Shown here in pieces: positions 10,190-21,933 of a stretch of 64,000 nt of DNA. Numbering within the stretch: the stretch's first letter is position 1; each line of letters starts with the position of its first letter. A program made the position numbers and the translations under genes. The stretch is from Atriophallophorus winterbourni (lineage: Eukaryota > Platyhelminthes > Trematoda > Plagiorchiida > Microphallidae): the NCBI GenBank assembly GCA_013407085.1, contig JACCGJ010000619.1:1-64000 (forward strand), given 5' to 3'. Under the pieces are notes generated by a model. That model saw only the letters and a program-made list of their open reading frames with translations, was not told the origin of the DNA and did no database searches.

Positions 10190-12480
10190 CATTTTCAGGG
10201 ACTTGGTTTAATAATGATGAGATTGAACATATTCGTTAGATTTCTTAGGACGAGTTATTAGATTCAGTCCCATTATACAACCATATTCACGAATGCACTC
10301 GGCGAAAACGTTATGACCGTCCATCCGTCTTGGATTTGGTCTTAACATCCGAAAAACTATTTGTCGGAGCGATCGAATTCCGGGCTCCGCTGGGTCTTAG
10401 TGACCTTTCAGTGCTTGTGTTCGACTATGTTTGCGGTAGACATCAATCTCTCACTCGGAATGGGGTTGTTCGTCGGGTAGATAAATTAGCCCTGAGTAAA
10501 TCGCTCGTGCAGATTCCGCGTTGGACCACATAAGCCCTGACTCGCAATGAAACGAACTTATAGATTTTGTGAAACTGAAGATAAACGAGAACTCACAGAT
10601 CGCTATTAGAAGATCCGAACTTTAGCTTCGTTTTGTTGTCTGCAGAAGAACAAAAAAGTGGATAGCGCTCAAGCTAGCTGCGTGGATGCAGCATAAAGCC
10701 AACAATACTTCTACTTCTTGGCAACATTTCCGTGTGTTACGCAACAAAGTGACTTCACTTATTCGAGAGGATAAGGCAGCGCACCAAATGATGCTGCAGT
10801 CAAAAATGGAATGCCACCCTAATTTACTATACAAAATCATGAAAGCGAAAGCAAAAGTCAAACCGGGTATTCTTGCCGTCCAGAATAATGAAAAACTCAC
10901 TGAGACCGCGCTGGAAACCGCAAATGCTCTCGCGATTTATTAATCCAAAGTGTTTGTGCCACAGGTTTTAGTGGAACGTTATGAGTATTCAGTCCACTCA
11001 GGAATTGAAACATTGGGGGAAATTTTGATAAATCCAGAGATTGTCGGAAGTCAATTGCTCAAAATAAATGTAAGAAAATCCCCAGATGCGGATGGTATTA
11101 CACCGGATGTGTTGAGGTTCTGCCATCGTCAGCTTTATGAACCGCTTTCCAGCCTGTTTAACCATTCGATACTTAAGGGAGTGGTACCGAAAGATTGGAA
11201 GTCCGGCGTCATTACACCTATCTTCAAAGGAGGCTGCCGATCTGGTGCTGCAAATTATCGTCCCGTCACACTATTACCTGTTATTGGTAAGGTCATGGAA
11301 CGTATAGTCTTGGAAAGAATGGTTGCACACTTTGAATTGTGTAATTTGTTTTCGTCAGCGCAGCATGGATTTCGATCTCATCGCTCGTCTAACGAATCTT
11401 CTCATAGCGTTAGATGACTGGACGAAGGAGTTGAATAGAAGTTCTTGCATTCACGTCTGTTACTTAGACATCTCTAGGGCTTTTGACAGAGTCTATCACC
11501 ATTTTCTTCTTCAACAACTGATACGTGTAGGAATATGTGAACCACTCCTCTCATGGTTGTGCGACTACCTGTCAGATCGCCACGCCCGAGTTAAAGTAAA
11601 CGGAGTGCTATCCCACAAGGATCCGTGCTAAGCCCGATCCTCTTTCGAATATACATAAACCATATAATACAAAATGGTCCTGTTCGCGGATATGAAAATA
11701 TGGACGAAAATTAATTCTGCAGATGATTGTGAGAAACTGTAAATGGATTTGGACAACGTGTCAAATTGGGCGGGCATGAATGATATGACATTCAACATAT
11801 GGAAAATTATGATGCTCCAGCTTGGCAAGAATGTTCCTTGGACATATCGATTGGGAACTGAAAGCTTGACATGGAGCTCCTTGAAAAAAGATCTTGGAGT
11901 ATTGATTAGTGGAAACCTGAAGAGCACGGTGCATTGCGAGAATATATATCGACAGGCCAACAGATTGTTAGGTATCTTTCGAAGAATATTTGGAAGATTC
12001 TCGCGGGTAACCTCTACCTTCACCCTATGATGGAGTATGCGGTAGAGGTCTGGGCTCCTTGGCTGATATTGATATATTGCTGATATTGCTCTGTTTGATA
12101 CAATCTATCACAGAGCAACAAAGTTAGTGATGGGTCTTCGCAATGTTCCGTACACCGAAAGATTGCGACGTCTGGGTCTGTGACTTTACACAAAGGAGGA
12201 TACTACGCGATATTATTCTGACCTATATAATTGTCTACCGAAGGACATCCAATAAAACACTTGCTTGATGCGTGATGGGAAAGTGACACGCGGACAGACC
12301 TTATCCCTTTACGTCTCAAGTTCCCTATTGATTGTCGGCGCCAATTTTTCGCTGTACGTGTTTAAAGCGAAATTGGACTTACATATGCAAAAAATATCAT
12401 TCGTGAGCCTTACATTCGATATTCTCTATCCCTTTTATACTATTATATTTTTCACATTTTCATTCATACTGTAATCCTGT
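10190..12480 (+). mobile_element. CR1-like non-LTR retrotransposon (copy 3), 5'-truncated
   Basis: Plus-strand remains of ORF2: end of the endonuclease (10330-10533: LDLVLTSEKL, APLGLSDLSV), the RT N-terminus (10686-10943: KVTSLIREDKAAHQ, KVKPGILAV), fingers (10950-11417: KSPDADGITPDVL, VPKDWKSGVITPI, ANYRPVTLLPV), palm (11400-11700: CYLDISRAFDRV) and thumb (11743-12030). At about 11676 the catalytic box reads LFADMKIW rather than LFADDMKIW, so one catalytic Asp codon is missing. Several frameshifts separate these blocks. The C-terminal FKAKLDLHM lies near 12370. Confidence 0.85.
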
Positions 12481-12489
12481 GGTGTTGTA

Positions 12490-13410
12490 AAGTATTAACT
12501 TTTTTAACCATAAACTGAGAAGTTTAACTGCTCTACAAAAATTACTTCAATGCTTAATTTTCACAGAGAATAGCAAATCCAATTTTGTATTCTTCACACA
12601 ATAAAATCGAAGCGAAGTTATCACCGTCAAAGTAAGCAACCGAATCCCGTTTATGCTCGTTTTATTATTCGTAGATCAGTTTTTTTGTAAAGAAGCTTTT
12701 AGACCATTAAAATTCAAATGCTAGGGTCGACAACATGAAGTTGAATGCAATGCCATGACTAGAGCATTAAAGCTTCACTAAAAAAATTACGATCAATGAG
12801 ACGGTGTCAGTGATTAAAATATCGCCAGGCTGATAGTCTCAGAAACCCATTCTTCAGAATCGGAAGATTGAACTAGCTGGGACTTTACAAAGTTGTCTTG
12901 ACTTTTGCCTCCAATTCCTCGATATACAATATCTTCTCGTCTAACGCGTTTCGTACTGCATTATTTCGCAAAACAGAAGGAATCCTTTGAGTTTATTCCA
13001 GTAATGCAACTGGTGTGGCATTATGCCAGACGGGACTGCCGCAGGTTAATTCCACGCCACTATGATCAACACATTCCACTTCTGCTGACACCATAAGATA
13101 CCGTATTTGGGTAAATATATACAAACTACCGCGAGTGACCAGCTGAATTAGGTGGGCGCTCAGAATCCATCTAGAAAAGTGGTCATTCAAATGCACCGGC
13201 CTATGGACCTGAGAATTTTAATACAAGCAGACCGGAAGAGTGCATGATCAGGAGCTAAACAAGGGTTCAATATAGTGGCAATCCTCAATGCGATGATGCA
13301 GTAAAAAGCTGGAACCTTTATCATAGTCTTCGTATGCCAACCGGGACCTAGCATGGGCGTGATATCGGATGGACGCCACCCAGTAAAGGTCACGGCAGTT
13401 CATAAACTAT
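12490..13410. other. No gene seen
   Basis: Short ORFs only, none with a recognisable domain. Nothing matches the repeat families described elsewhere in the window. Confidence 0.4.
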
Positions 13411-13415
13411 CAAAC

Positions 13416-13783
13416 AAGGCTAAGGTTCAAAATACTCATTTGCATACATTTCCATCACACCCCACGACCGGTTTCGTGCTGTTTGCACTCATCAGGTAGG
13501 GACAGTAAGATCAGGATCCGCATGCGCTTGAAACAGTAGCACTTGTATGCAAAGGTTGGATAAGCCTTTTGCGACAAACATGTTCAATCACATATGTCCA
13601 ACACATGTTTAATGAAGTTAAACCCATAACAATGAACCAAAATACTCATTTGAATGCATTTTCAGGTGTGATGGAAATGCATGCAAATGAGTTTATGGTT
13701 ATGGGTTTAACCCCATTAAACATGTGATTGAACAGGTTGGTCGTACCAGCCTTATCCAACAGTGGCATACAAAGGCTAAGGTT
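13416..13783. mobile_element. Hammerhead-ribozyme retroelement: two partial units head-to-head, flanked by 12-bp direct repeats
   Basis: From 13664 leftward (minus strand) runs a complete 210-bp unit with a hammerhead near its end, followed by the start of a second unit (aatactcatt recurs exactly at 13431 and 13641). From 13665 rightward (plus strand) runs a second partial unit that begins only a few bases past the position equivalent to the ribozyme cleavage site. The arms share GGTTTAAC, AACATGTG, TTATCCAAC and GCATACAA blocks. AAGGCTAAGGTT occurs perfectly at 13416-13427 and 13772-13783 and could be a target-site duplication. However, the unit's own 3' end in other copies reads similarly (ACTTTAG), so part of it may be element sequence. 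Confidence 0.7.
13460..13501 (-). ncRNA. Type I hammerhead ribozyme (copy A), complete core
   Basis: On the minus strand: stem I CCCUAC, core CUGAUGA, stem II GUGC-AAACA-GCAC, core GAAA, then CCGGUC and stem I partner GUGGGG. All six stem I positions pair (one G-U) and stem II has four Watson-Crick pairs. Stem III is only the palindrome ACCGGU, too short to close within one molecule but able to pair between two copies. This is the dimeric design known from newt satellite, Penelope-like and retrozyme hammerheads. Predicted cleavage follows the C of GGUC, between 13466 and 13465. No core position is mutated, so self-cleavage is expected but not shown. Confidence 0.9.
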
Positions 13784-13929
13784 TATTCTCACCGCGATTG
13801 AGGCAACTGATCCGTGGTATAGATGTGGTCTTAAGAATACCGTGCTGTTTGTGCTTTCATCACATTTCTGAATGCTTGGTCCTATAGACTGTCTAAACTC
13901 GCTTTCCATTCTGGCATGAATAGTTAGGT

Positions 13930-14790
13930 CCACTTCCAGAGTTTAATATTAGGAGCCTTTGGAATTCACCAAAGCGTCAAACAAGAATCTGTTCTTGCCC
14001 CGATGTTGTTTAACATTTTCTTATCTCCTGCGGAAGCACACTTTTAAGACGAGAACATGTATTCACCTACGCACGCGATGGCAAGTACTTCAATTTGAAC
14101 CGTTTGAGGCCACAAGTTAACGTATGGGATGTGCTAATTCGTGTCCTATTATTTACCGACGATGCCGCCATAATTTTAAACTACCAGTAGCAACTGCAGT
14201 TAATAGACCACTTACAGTTCGGTATGTGAAGAATTTGGGTTGATAATCAGCAGACACAAGGCCAAAAAACTTTGGTCAATGACAATATCAATGATGGGAA
14301 CTGTCTGCTTCAACCAGTACATTATTTCATTTATCTTGGTTCAAACATTGCGGACGGCCTACGGCTAGGCATCGAGTATGGACGAAATCAGAAGCCTGAT
14401 CCAGACGTAGTGCCTGGACATAGACCTAACGTGGGATAAGATACTGTCAGGCTCCCCAAGTCTAGACAGATATGGCGGAGGAATAAAGCACCGAGATTGA
14501 TAAGTGGATTAACGGAGCAACTGCTATCTTGTGGCGTTTCATCTCTTCTGTCTAGGCAACCGCAACCTAGCCGTGAAAAAATGGTGCTTTGTTGCACGGG
14601 AGTGAAGCCTGGACCACCTACGCAAGACACGAATGGAAGCTGAATGCTTTCTATTTAAGAATTCGTCGCATCTGTAACATATCGTGTACATACAAAGTAG
14701 TAAATGCAGGCCTTTCTAAAGTTAGTTTACAGAGCATGTTTATCTTAATACGACAGCGCCGCCTACACTGAGATGTGCGAAGAACGGAAA
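13930..14790 (+). mobile_element. RTE-type LINE fragment (RT palm to C-terminus), degraded
   Basis: Plus-strand frames show FGIHQSVKQESVLAPMLFNIF near 13960, LLFTDDAAII near 14150 (the RTE YADD box with T-D-D), YFIYLGSNIADG near 14325 and ALLHGSEAWTTYARHEWKL ending in LIRQRRLH at 14771. These are the standard ordered motifs of RTE-clade RTs. Stops and shifts separate them, and an interspersed repeat is nested at 14388-14476. Confidence 0.75.
14388..14476 (+). repeat. Diverged GCCTG-family repeat nested in the RTE fragment
   Basis: Contains AAGCCTGATCCAG and, further on, CGTGGGATAAGATACTGTCAG and TAGACAGATAT, in the order seen in other copies. RTE coding similarity is present on both sides, so the repeat inserted into an already resident RTE. 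Confidence 0.65.
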
Positions 14791-14799
14791 ATGATTGTA

Positions 14800-15910
14800 C
14801 TAAACAATAGCAACTTTCTTGAGATAGAAAGCATTGCAATCAAGTGAAATCGTATACTAGCACCCGCTTTCATTGCTTGGTGGATTTTAGAAGGGGCATA
14901 CTCGATCAAGGAAGCTGGGCCACGAACCGTTTATTGAGATAAATGATGTGAGCACAATAGCTTGTTCAATATTAAGAATACTGCCCGCTCGACGGCTATC
15001 AAGAAGAAATCACTTGTGGTATGTCTGGTATACATGGGTGCACTACAATAAAATGTTTTTCATTGTCAGATTAGGCGCCTAGGCCGTTTGAAGCAAGTAA
15101 GTCGCCAACATTGTTGTGGACCAAGTTGACTATGGGAAAATGCAACACATTCATTCTAAAACAAGTGAGTAGAGAAAAAGGTTAGCTATGCGTTCTAAGT
15201 GGATTAAAGCAGACGAGGCACCATCTTCCATCTGGCATAAAATATTTCATACCGTTTTGGGGATACAGCCAGTCTCTAACCGTAATAGACCAACAAAAAA
15301 TGACCCGATCAAGTGTTACGCTGACTTAACAATTATCACCGCTCTCAGGATACAACAGGGTTGAAAGCCAGTCATCACATGTGTATAGAACAAGAAACCA
15401 GATAATCGTGTAAAACGAAAGCGGCTGTTAACAGCGAATTCGACTACTACTCTTCGATAATGTAACATCATTTTTTACCGCATTTATATTAAGAATACAA
15501 TCAAAAATTCAGATGATAGTTCATTTGAAGCACACAACTGAAAGTCCCTTAGGTGACCAAGAAAATCGTCATCGTTGAGAACCTCCTCGGATTCGTGAAT
15601 TTCGCGGATAAAAACGAAGCGCGCCGCAGCCGAGGTTATCGGATGTATCTCAATTTCGCGTGATGTCAAATCTTGTTTCCATCCTCAAACGAACTCAAAT
15701 ATTGAGAGCAGCTTCTTGGTAAAAACCTGCCAATTGCAAAGAGAAAATAGGTTACACAACACGTTCAAAACAGGTGAAAAAATAAATAAAACTGATTAAA
15801 AATGGCAGCTAAATTCCACCATTCATTCTGCTGAAACGATCCGACAAAATGAGAGGAGGCGCCTTTAGTTACCAAATACAAGCTGTGGCGTGGCGCCAAT
15901 TAAAATGCTA
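14800..15910. other. No gene identified
   Basis: One minus-strand ORF (15669-15484, 61 codons, acidic and charged) resembles possible coding sequence but has no recognised domain and no convincing splice boundary. Otherwise nothing was identified. Confidence 0.35.
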
Positions 15911-15914
15911 TATT

Positions 15915-15945
15915 TATAAAGCTCATTTACATGCATTTCCATCAC
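15915..15945 (-). repeat. Fragment of the hammerhead repeat starting next to the cleavage position
   Basis: On the minus strand, GTGTGATGGAAATGCATG followed by TAAATGAGCT matches the sequence immediately 3' of the hammerhead A cleavage site. The ribozyme itself is absent. Confidence 0.6.
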
Positions 15946-16256
15946 ACACATATTTTATACTTCTAAGTTGTACTTTCTCCGAGGTTATAGAATTTTTTTC
16001 CGTTCGATGCCTACAACAAGGATCCACCGGCTGCAATATTCATTCAGCAGCTCAGAGAATCTATTAAATAATCAGTCATATACTAGATCAAGGCTAATAA
16101 CCAAGAAATATACGCTACATAGATTTCACGTTTCTGCAGCAGCTGCATAGGAAATGACTAGAGATGTCAGTAACCGTTGTCAAGATGATGTATGTCAAGT
16201 TATCCCCAGAACGATTATTGCTAACATGCCACGTTGTGGATGAGTGTTAAAGGTTG

Positions 16257-16361
16257 ATGTATGTATGAAAGCACAAGCCTGATCCAGGCAAAGTGCCGCA
16301 CAGTCAGAGACTGCACGTGGGCGATATTATTGTCAGGTTGCCCAGGCCTAGATTGATGAGA
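16257..16361 (+). repeat. GCCTG-family interspersed repeat, left part
   Basis: Begins with ATGTATGTATGAAAGCAC and carries both perfect mini-hairpins GCCTG-ATC-CAGGC and CAGTC-AGA-GACTG, then TGTCAGGTTGCCCAGGCC. It ends at the usual breakpoint and lacks the right half. Confidence 0.8.
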
Positions 16362-16369
16362 TGATCTTA

Positions 16370-19060
16370 GAGTCAGACATTTTAACAAAAGACCATTTCG
16401 GTTTTTCATGGTCTAACATCGATCTTTCAACCAACATTTATACTTCGTACTTCAAATAGAACTGAAACCGTGAAAGCTTAAGATAAGTCGATTTTCTCTG
16501 AAACGAAGGTTAGGCGGAAAGCAACACACATTATCAGAGACAATACCACAATCGAATATTAAATAAAATTTCGTTGTTATTTAAAAAACCCGTGCTTTAA
16601 CATTTAGAATGAAACACCTAGCACAACTAGGTTCTGCAGAACTGCATTATTATTTGCAAAATAAATTAGCAGACAGACGAAAATCGTTAAAAGCATCATC
16701 AAACAAGTTATATGGGCATGTAAATCAAAATTTTAAGACGATGGGCAAAATCGCTTACTTGCTTGATTTAGGCATTGTGGCCAATGTTAATACATAAATT
16801 CAATTGTTCAATTATTAACTGCTCATGTATAGGTAAACAAGCAGTCAAAATTAATTCTACTTTCAATTCAAGATGAGGTACAAATATTTCGGACGATATC
16901 GAGATTGGAGAGGCAGAGAAATCACGAACTAATCTGTTTTTGGACCTGGTCTGGTGGAACGGGATACATGGGACGCACGGCGTGGAAACTGGTGAAGCTA
17001 GAAAACCTGATAGGAGTCTTTTCAAGATTAACATTTAAATAAAATGAAAATTGGCAAATTAAAAGAGCAAACAATCAGTAGCGCGAATTTTCACAGGACA
17101 TGAAGTACATTATCTTGTAGGTGGGCATTTATATCCCCATCAGAGGAAGTCCTCATTATAATTAATTCACGTATAATCCGAGACCAAATAATGAAGGGTG
17201 GATGATGGGTCGAGATGTCTGCCGTCAAGGTGATATTGTATGCCAATCGCTACCTGGATTGTTTTATTTTACCGTTATTTTTGACGCTAACGAGTTTATG
17301 TTATACTGTAGGGTTCGGGCGCGGAAGATTAGGAAGCCAGAACGAAGCTGGAGTGGAACGAATGAGATGACCACACCGTACGGTGTGCTTATTGTTGACA
17401 CGGACTGTAATTAGACTGACTGATCGAAATGTTGTTTATTAAACCAGATGAGTGGGTTACTGAGGCGTAAAAGAGGATCATTGAAAGTTTATTGTTGACC
17501 AGGTCAATTGGTTGTTGTCGTGAGCGAACCTGTTATACCTAACATGTTACGATATTATGATATGCCAAGGGAACGCTAGTTGGAAAGGTTAAGCTTGTCA
17601 CATCGATCGCCATCATAAAACTACGTAACAGGTTTGAAATCTTTGCTAAGGAATGAACAAACAAATATTATTAAGAGGCCAACGTACGTTTTGCTTCTGC
17701 TTTGACATTTAATAACTGACGTTTCCTCTTGGTTATAAACGACGGCATGAAGCAAAAATCCAGAAAATGCACCTCGTGGATTTCGTTAGACCTCAAACGA
17801 GTAAAACCAAGACCGCGGAAAACGACAGCAGGGTGTTGTTATGGGCCAGAGTGGAACTAGAGGATATGGCAGTTCACGGTACTCCGGAATAGCGGCAAAA
17901 ATCCATTAACATTAGAATAACAATCGTGACGATGAATGAAGCACACCGTAGGATGAAATAGTATTATTTTTGCTTGTTGCGTAAGCACATATTGAAAAAG
18001 GGTCGTATACAAACGGACCAACGAACAACAATCAAACAGGTAGCTGTCCAACCACAAGTACATTGACTCGATGCGTTATTTCGCATGATATCAATAAGCA
18101 AACAAACCTGCAACGATAATAGCAGCACATCATTTGATTATATTTGGACGCCCTAATCAATATACTCTAGCGTTTCCGAGCGCAGTTCAGTACAGTTGGC
18201 ACATAGTGGATGAACAGAACGATACAGGTATTTGTTCGTGTAAAGCTGCACCGATGGTTAGTGAGCTGTCGAGATAAATGGGCATGACGAATGTTTTTTC
18301 ATTTGTATCTGTTTAAACCTATGCAGCGTGACAGTATTTCAGCCAACGTATACAGTCTGATCGTAGCAATTTAAGCTTGTGCTTTTACAAATACATAATG
18401 CAACGACAGTGATACAGATCATTACAATAAGCTAACGCGACTTAAGAGTGGTTGCCAAACTGTCTTGAACGGCGATGAAAATAGTATCAAATTTGAGACT
18501 TCTATCCGCGTCTCGTATTCCAGCCTCAGAACTATCGTTTTGTTGGTCTTTCGTTTTGCAAAGATACACCTGTTAATGATTTGAGATTTTATTGACAATA
18601 AAAAGTAACAACGATCATATTTCATCAAGCGACAATGCAGTTTCTCTTATTCTTAAAATCATATTGTCTAATGGTGATTACACACGCAGCATTTACATCC
18701 AAATAGTACTTGCAGGCAAAATAGACGGTGAAGTCAGATAGAAACAACGCTTTAATATCCAGTCAATAAAATTCGCGTCAGCAATCCAAAGCAGCAACTA
18801 CAGCATTAGATCGCCAAGCATATGGACTAAAGTCCTTAACATTTTCATTTGTATGGTGCATTTTACGATTACACATACTTACATTATAACGAAACCCAGT
18901 CGAGTCAAGTTCAGGCTGGTGTCACATAATTTCTTTTAAATATGTAGACACGGGTGACATGCATCTTAGCCTACATACAGACTGAGTGTGCTGCATCATT
19001 CCCGAATCCACAATTGTGCTTTCATGTATCCATCAATGATAACAATGCAGTGTATTTATT
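16370..19060. other. No gene identified
   Basis: Only short ORFs without recognisable domains. Intronic or intergenic sequence is likely. No LINE coding similarity was seen. Confidence 0.35.
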
Positions 19061-19061
19061 T

Positions 19062-19132
19062 ATGAAACCACAAGCATGGATGAAGTGCCGCACAGTCATA
19101 GATTGCACGTCGGTTAATCTACTGTCAGGCGA
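19062..19132 (+). repeat. GCCTG-family repeat, short diverged copy
   Basis: GTGCCGCACAGTCATAGA then TTGCACGTCGG and CTACTGTCAGGC. The first mini-hairpin is degraded. It is immediately followed by a second copy in the same orientation. Confidence 0.7.
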
Positions 19133-19135
19133 AAG

Positions 19136-19350
19136 ATGTATGAAAGCACAAGCCTGGCCCAGGGAGCGCGCACAGTAAGGGACTGTACGTGTAGAGATGC
19201 TGTCAGGTTGTCCGGGCCTAGATAGATATGAAATAGAAAATAGTAGTGAAACTCTATCGTATTTTAGCATGCAGCACACTACCCGTGACCAATCCATTTA
19301 GCACTGTTAGCCACAGTTCCACACGATTGCACATCCGTGCATCGGTAGCA
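19136..19350 (+). repeat. GCCTG-family repeat, near full length
   Basis: The left part (GAAAGCACAAGCCTGGCCC, TGTCAGGTTGTCCGGGCC) is followed by the right part (GTGAAACTCTA, TTTTAGCATGCAGCACACTA, ACGATTGCACATCCGTGCAT). It is tandem with the preceding short copy. Confidence 0.75.
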
Positions 19351-20189
19351 GTATAACTCAACGCGTGATTTGTAACACAAAACAGATGAACATTGACAAC
19401 CAAACAGAAGTTCAAGCTCTACCAGCAGGCACATAAAACGCCCCTGACCACAAATAAACGATTTATCGGAAGACAATTTTAGACGGATCGATTTTCGGTT
19501 CATCGCTCTCCAGTTGAATGGAACGGGGAAACAGAGTCCTGACCGAAATCACATATGCCAGCACAATGCTTAGATCGGGCTTGTCTTTCTATGCACACGG
19601 GTTACATTATAATCGCACGTGCAGTGACTATCAGAAGTACTACAAACTCGAAAATGCATTACGTAATGCGTTCCTGGTCGTTACATACGCCATCCTAACT
19701 TTTCGAAGCAACTCTGTTGATGATGAAATATGATTTTGGAGCACGGTTGTCGTTTGCGAACCGCCTCCAGATTAACCTGACCAGCCTAGTGCCTTAAATT
19801 TCAAAACTAAAAGCTTGAGTACAAAATTGAGAAGCGTAACTCGCACTGAAATGGTCATTTTGCAATGTAATGATAAATGGCAAGAATTGTGCTGGTTAGC
19901 ATGAGTGAAAGAAAGGTCCATAGCAGACGTTGGTAGCCAAATGGAAGGTATATTGACGGTATTTCACTCTGTGATGGTCTACTCTTTAACATATTCATAT
20001 TGCCTATAAGCGATTTCAGATATTGATCACCATTATCCCGAGTCAAATATTGATGTTATTGCACCTATGTGCAGTACTGCACAAATAACAGAGCTAAACT
20101 GATTTTAGTATTGAGCGGCATCCACAAACACACTGCTAATTGTAAATCGTAAAAGCAAATCGCAACGACCAATGGATCGCTACAGGGTC

Positions 20190-20356
20190 CAGAGGTAGTG
20201 AACTGCATCCTGAAACAGGCTGGAGTCTCACTACCATTTCCTGTTCTTTTTACTTTTTCATATCTGTCTAGGCCTGGGCAACCTGACAGTATCTTAGTCC
20301 ACGTGCAGTCTCTGACTGTGCGGCACTTTGCCTGCATCAGGCTTGGGCTTTCATAC
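20190..20356 (-). repeat. GCCTG-family repeat, reverse, with both halves
   Basis: On the minus strand it ends with GGTAGTGAGACTCCAGCC and a partner TCACTACC (outer 8-bp inverted repeat) enclosing CCTG-TTT-CAGG. The left part has the CAGTC-AGA-GACTG hairpin. Confidence 0.8.
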
Positions 20357-20361
20357 TATAC

Positions 20362-20482
20362 CATATACAGGGTCCAGGACGTCTTGCGCATGGGCAAATT
20401 GACAATAGCTTAGACCACGTGTAGTCTGTATGAGCGACAATTTACTTGTATCCAGGTTTGTGATATCATACACATACAGATC
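20362..20482 (-). repeat. GCCTG-family repeat, reverse, diverged
   Basis: Lies beside the previous copy in the same orientation. CACGTGTAGTCTGTATGAG and CATACACATAC are legible. Tandem adjacency suggests repeated insertion at the same ATGTATG-rich site. Confidence 0.6.
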
Positions 20483-20489
20483 TAAAGTA

Positions 20490-21715
20490 CATCCACTGAT
20501 AAGCCGAATATTATTTTACGAGTAAGTTGTACCCTAAATAACTGAAGATGCAATAGCGAGATTGGTTATATTTCCTCAACATATCATACTGCAAAATCGG
20601 GGTCGGGAAATTATATTTCTGACAATTGAGATACTTACTGATCAGGATCGCGGTAATAGCATTTCGAGCCTTTTAGGAAATTTTCCACGACTTATACGTT
20701 AATATTACTTTTCAAAGCGAAAGAGAACTTGCACTCGAGAACTGATCACTCAAGCACTGTAACTACATCAGTTTTTGCCAACACTGTTCCGTAACGAACA
20801 GTAAAAAACGAGAAGTTAACCGCGTGAGTACGCTCAACCTTGTACCAAAGCTCAGAAACACCGAGTAATACCACTTATGAAGCGACAAGTCTACCTACAG
20901 CAATCAGTGAAACATTTGTAGGCTTCAAACGATGCACCAGGAAGTCACATGTCGAACATGTTGCGATACGATTAGACGACAAAACGTAACCACGCTAATC
21001 AGAAACAGTACGCACAACAATCTCGTGCACACGGATGGCATGGTCCATTTCTCGTATGTTGATCAAGATTGACCCGAGAACAAGAGCCAATTTAACAATC
21101 AACAATGGGTTGAAGCTTTTAAATTAAGAAGCATAGGCATCAGATCAGTTTATGAACAGTTTCATCAGGTTCTCTCAACTCTTTACAAGCATAGCAACGT
21201 GCCGAATAACAACTAGTTTCAGGCACATAAACCAGTCAAACGTTCATCTAAGCCTTCCTTAATCGTTCAGTTTCGCTATTCTTGCAACTCCGGATAAAAA
21301 ATCAAGATCTGTAACACAGCTCCATGGAACGGACTGACAGCGCAGTCTGATTAACAACTAGCCCCATAGCAGAAGTGAATGGCACCGGTAGTTTGATAGC
21401 CCGACTGTAATGCAATCAATCTATGGAAATTGGCTTTTAATCATGACCATTATTGTAACTAATTGAAAGCATCTGGCATTCATGTAGCCGACAAATTGGT
21501 AGCATTTAGGAGTGAGTCAAGTGGCCTCTGGATCGCTACGATGCCATAATTGCACCGACTAAATAACAGTCTCCGGCCGGTATGAAACAACTTATGCTTG
21601 CGTGTGGTACAACATATTGTCAAAGGACAGTCACGTCCTTGCAGGCGACTAGTTCTTTTAAAAATTTAAATAACTGAAAAGGATTTACGCACACTCGAAT
21701 AGGGAAAACGGCTTA
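20490..21715. other. No gene identified
   Basis: Nothing recognised. This is the downstream flank of the KH-domain gene. Confidence 0.35.
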
Positions 21716-21717
21716 AC

Positions 21718-21724
21718 ATTTTAT
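21718..21724 (-). terminator. Candidate polyadenylation signal of the KH-domain gene
   Basis: AATAAA on the minus strand, roughly 210 bases after the stop codon of the STAR/KH gene. Confidence 0.4.
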
Positions 21725-21933
21725 TTTAATATTTATATATTTGAATGGAACAAAAACGGTTTACCCAGACAGAACTACATAGAAGCAGTTTAAGATATTG
21801 AGATTTTAGATGCAGATTGATTGATTGGTACCGACGGGAGTAAAAATGCAGGACTGGCTTTGATAATTGAGTTTGTTTAAATTTTTCTATTGACTGTTGA
21901 TTGAAATTTGTTTAGGTAGTTATGTACCCAAAT

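Noticed and set aside
15484..15669. 61-codon charged ORF on the minus strand
   Set aside because: No domain, no convincing splice sites and no support beyond composition. Left unassigned.
20190..20413. Overlapping ORFs on both strands, 71-90 codons
   Set aside because: These are translations of GCCTG-family repeats that recur at other copies.
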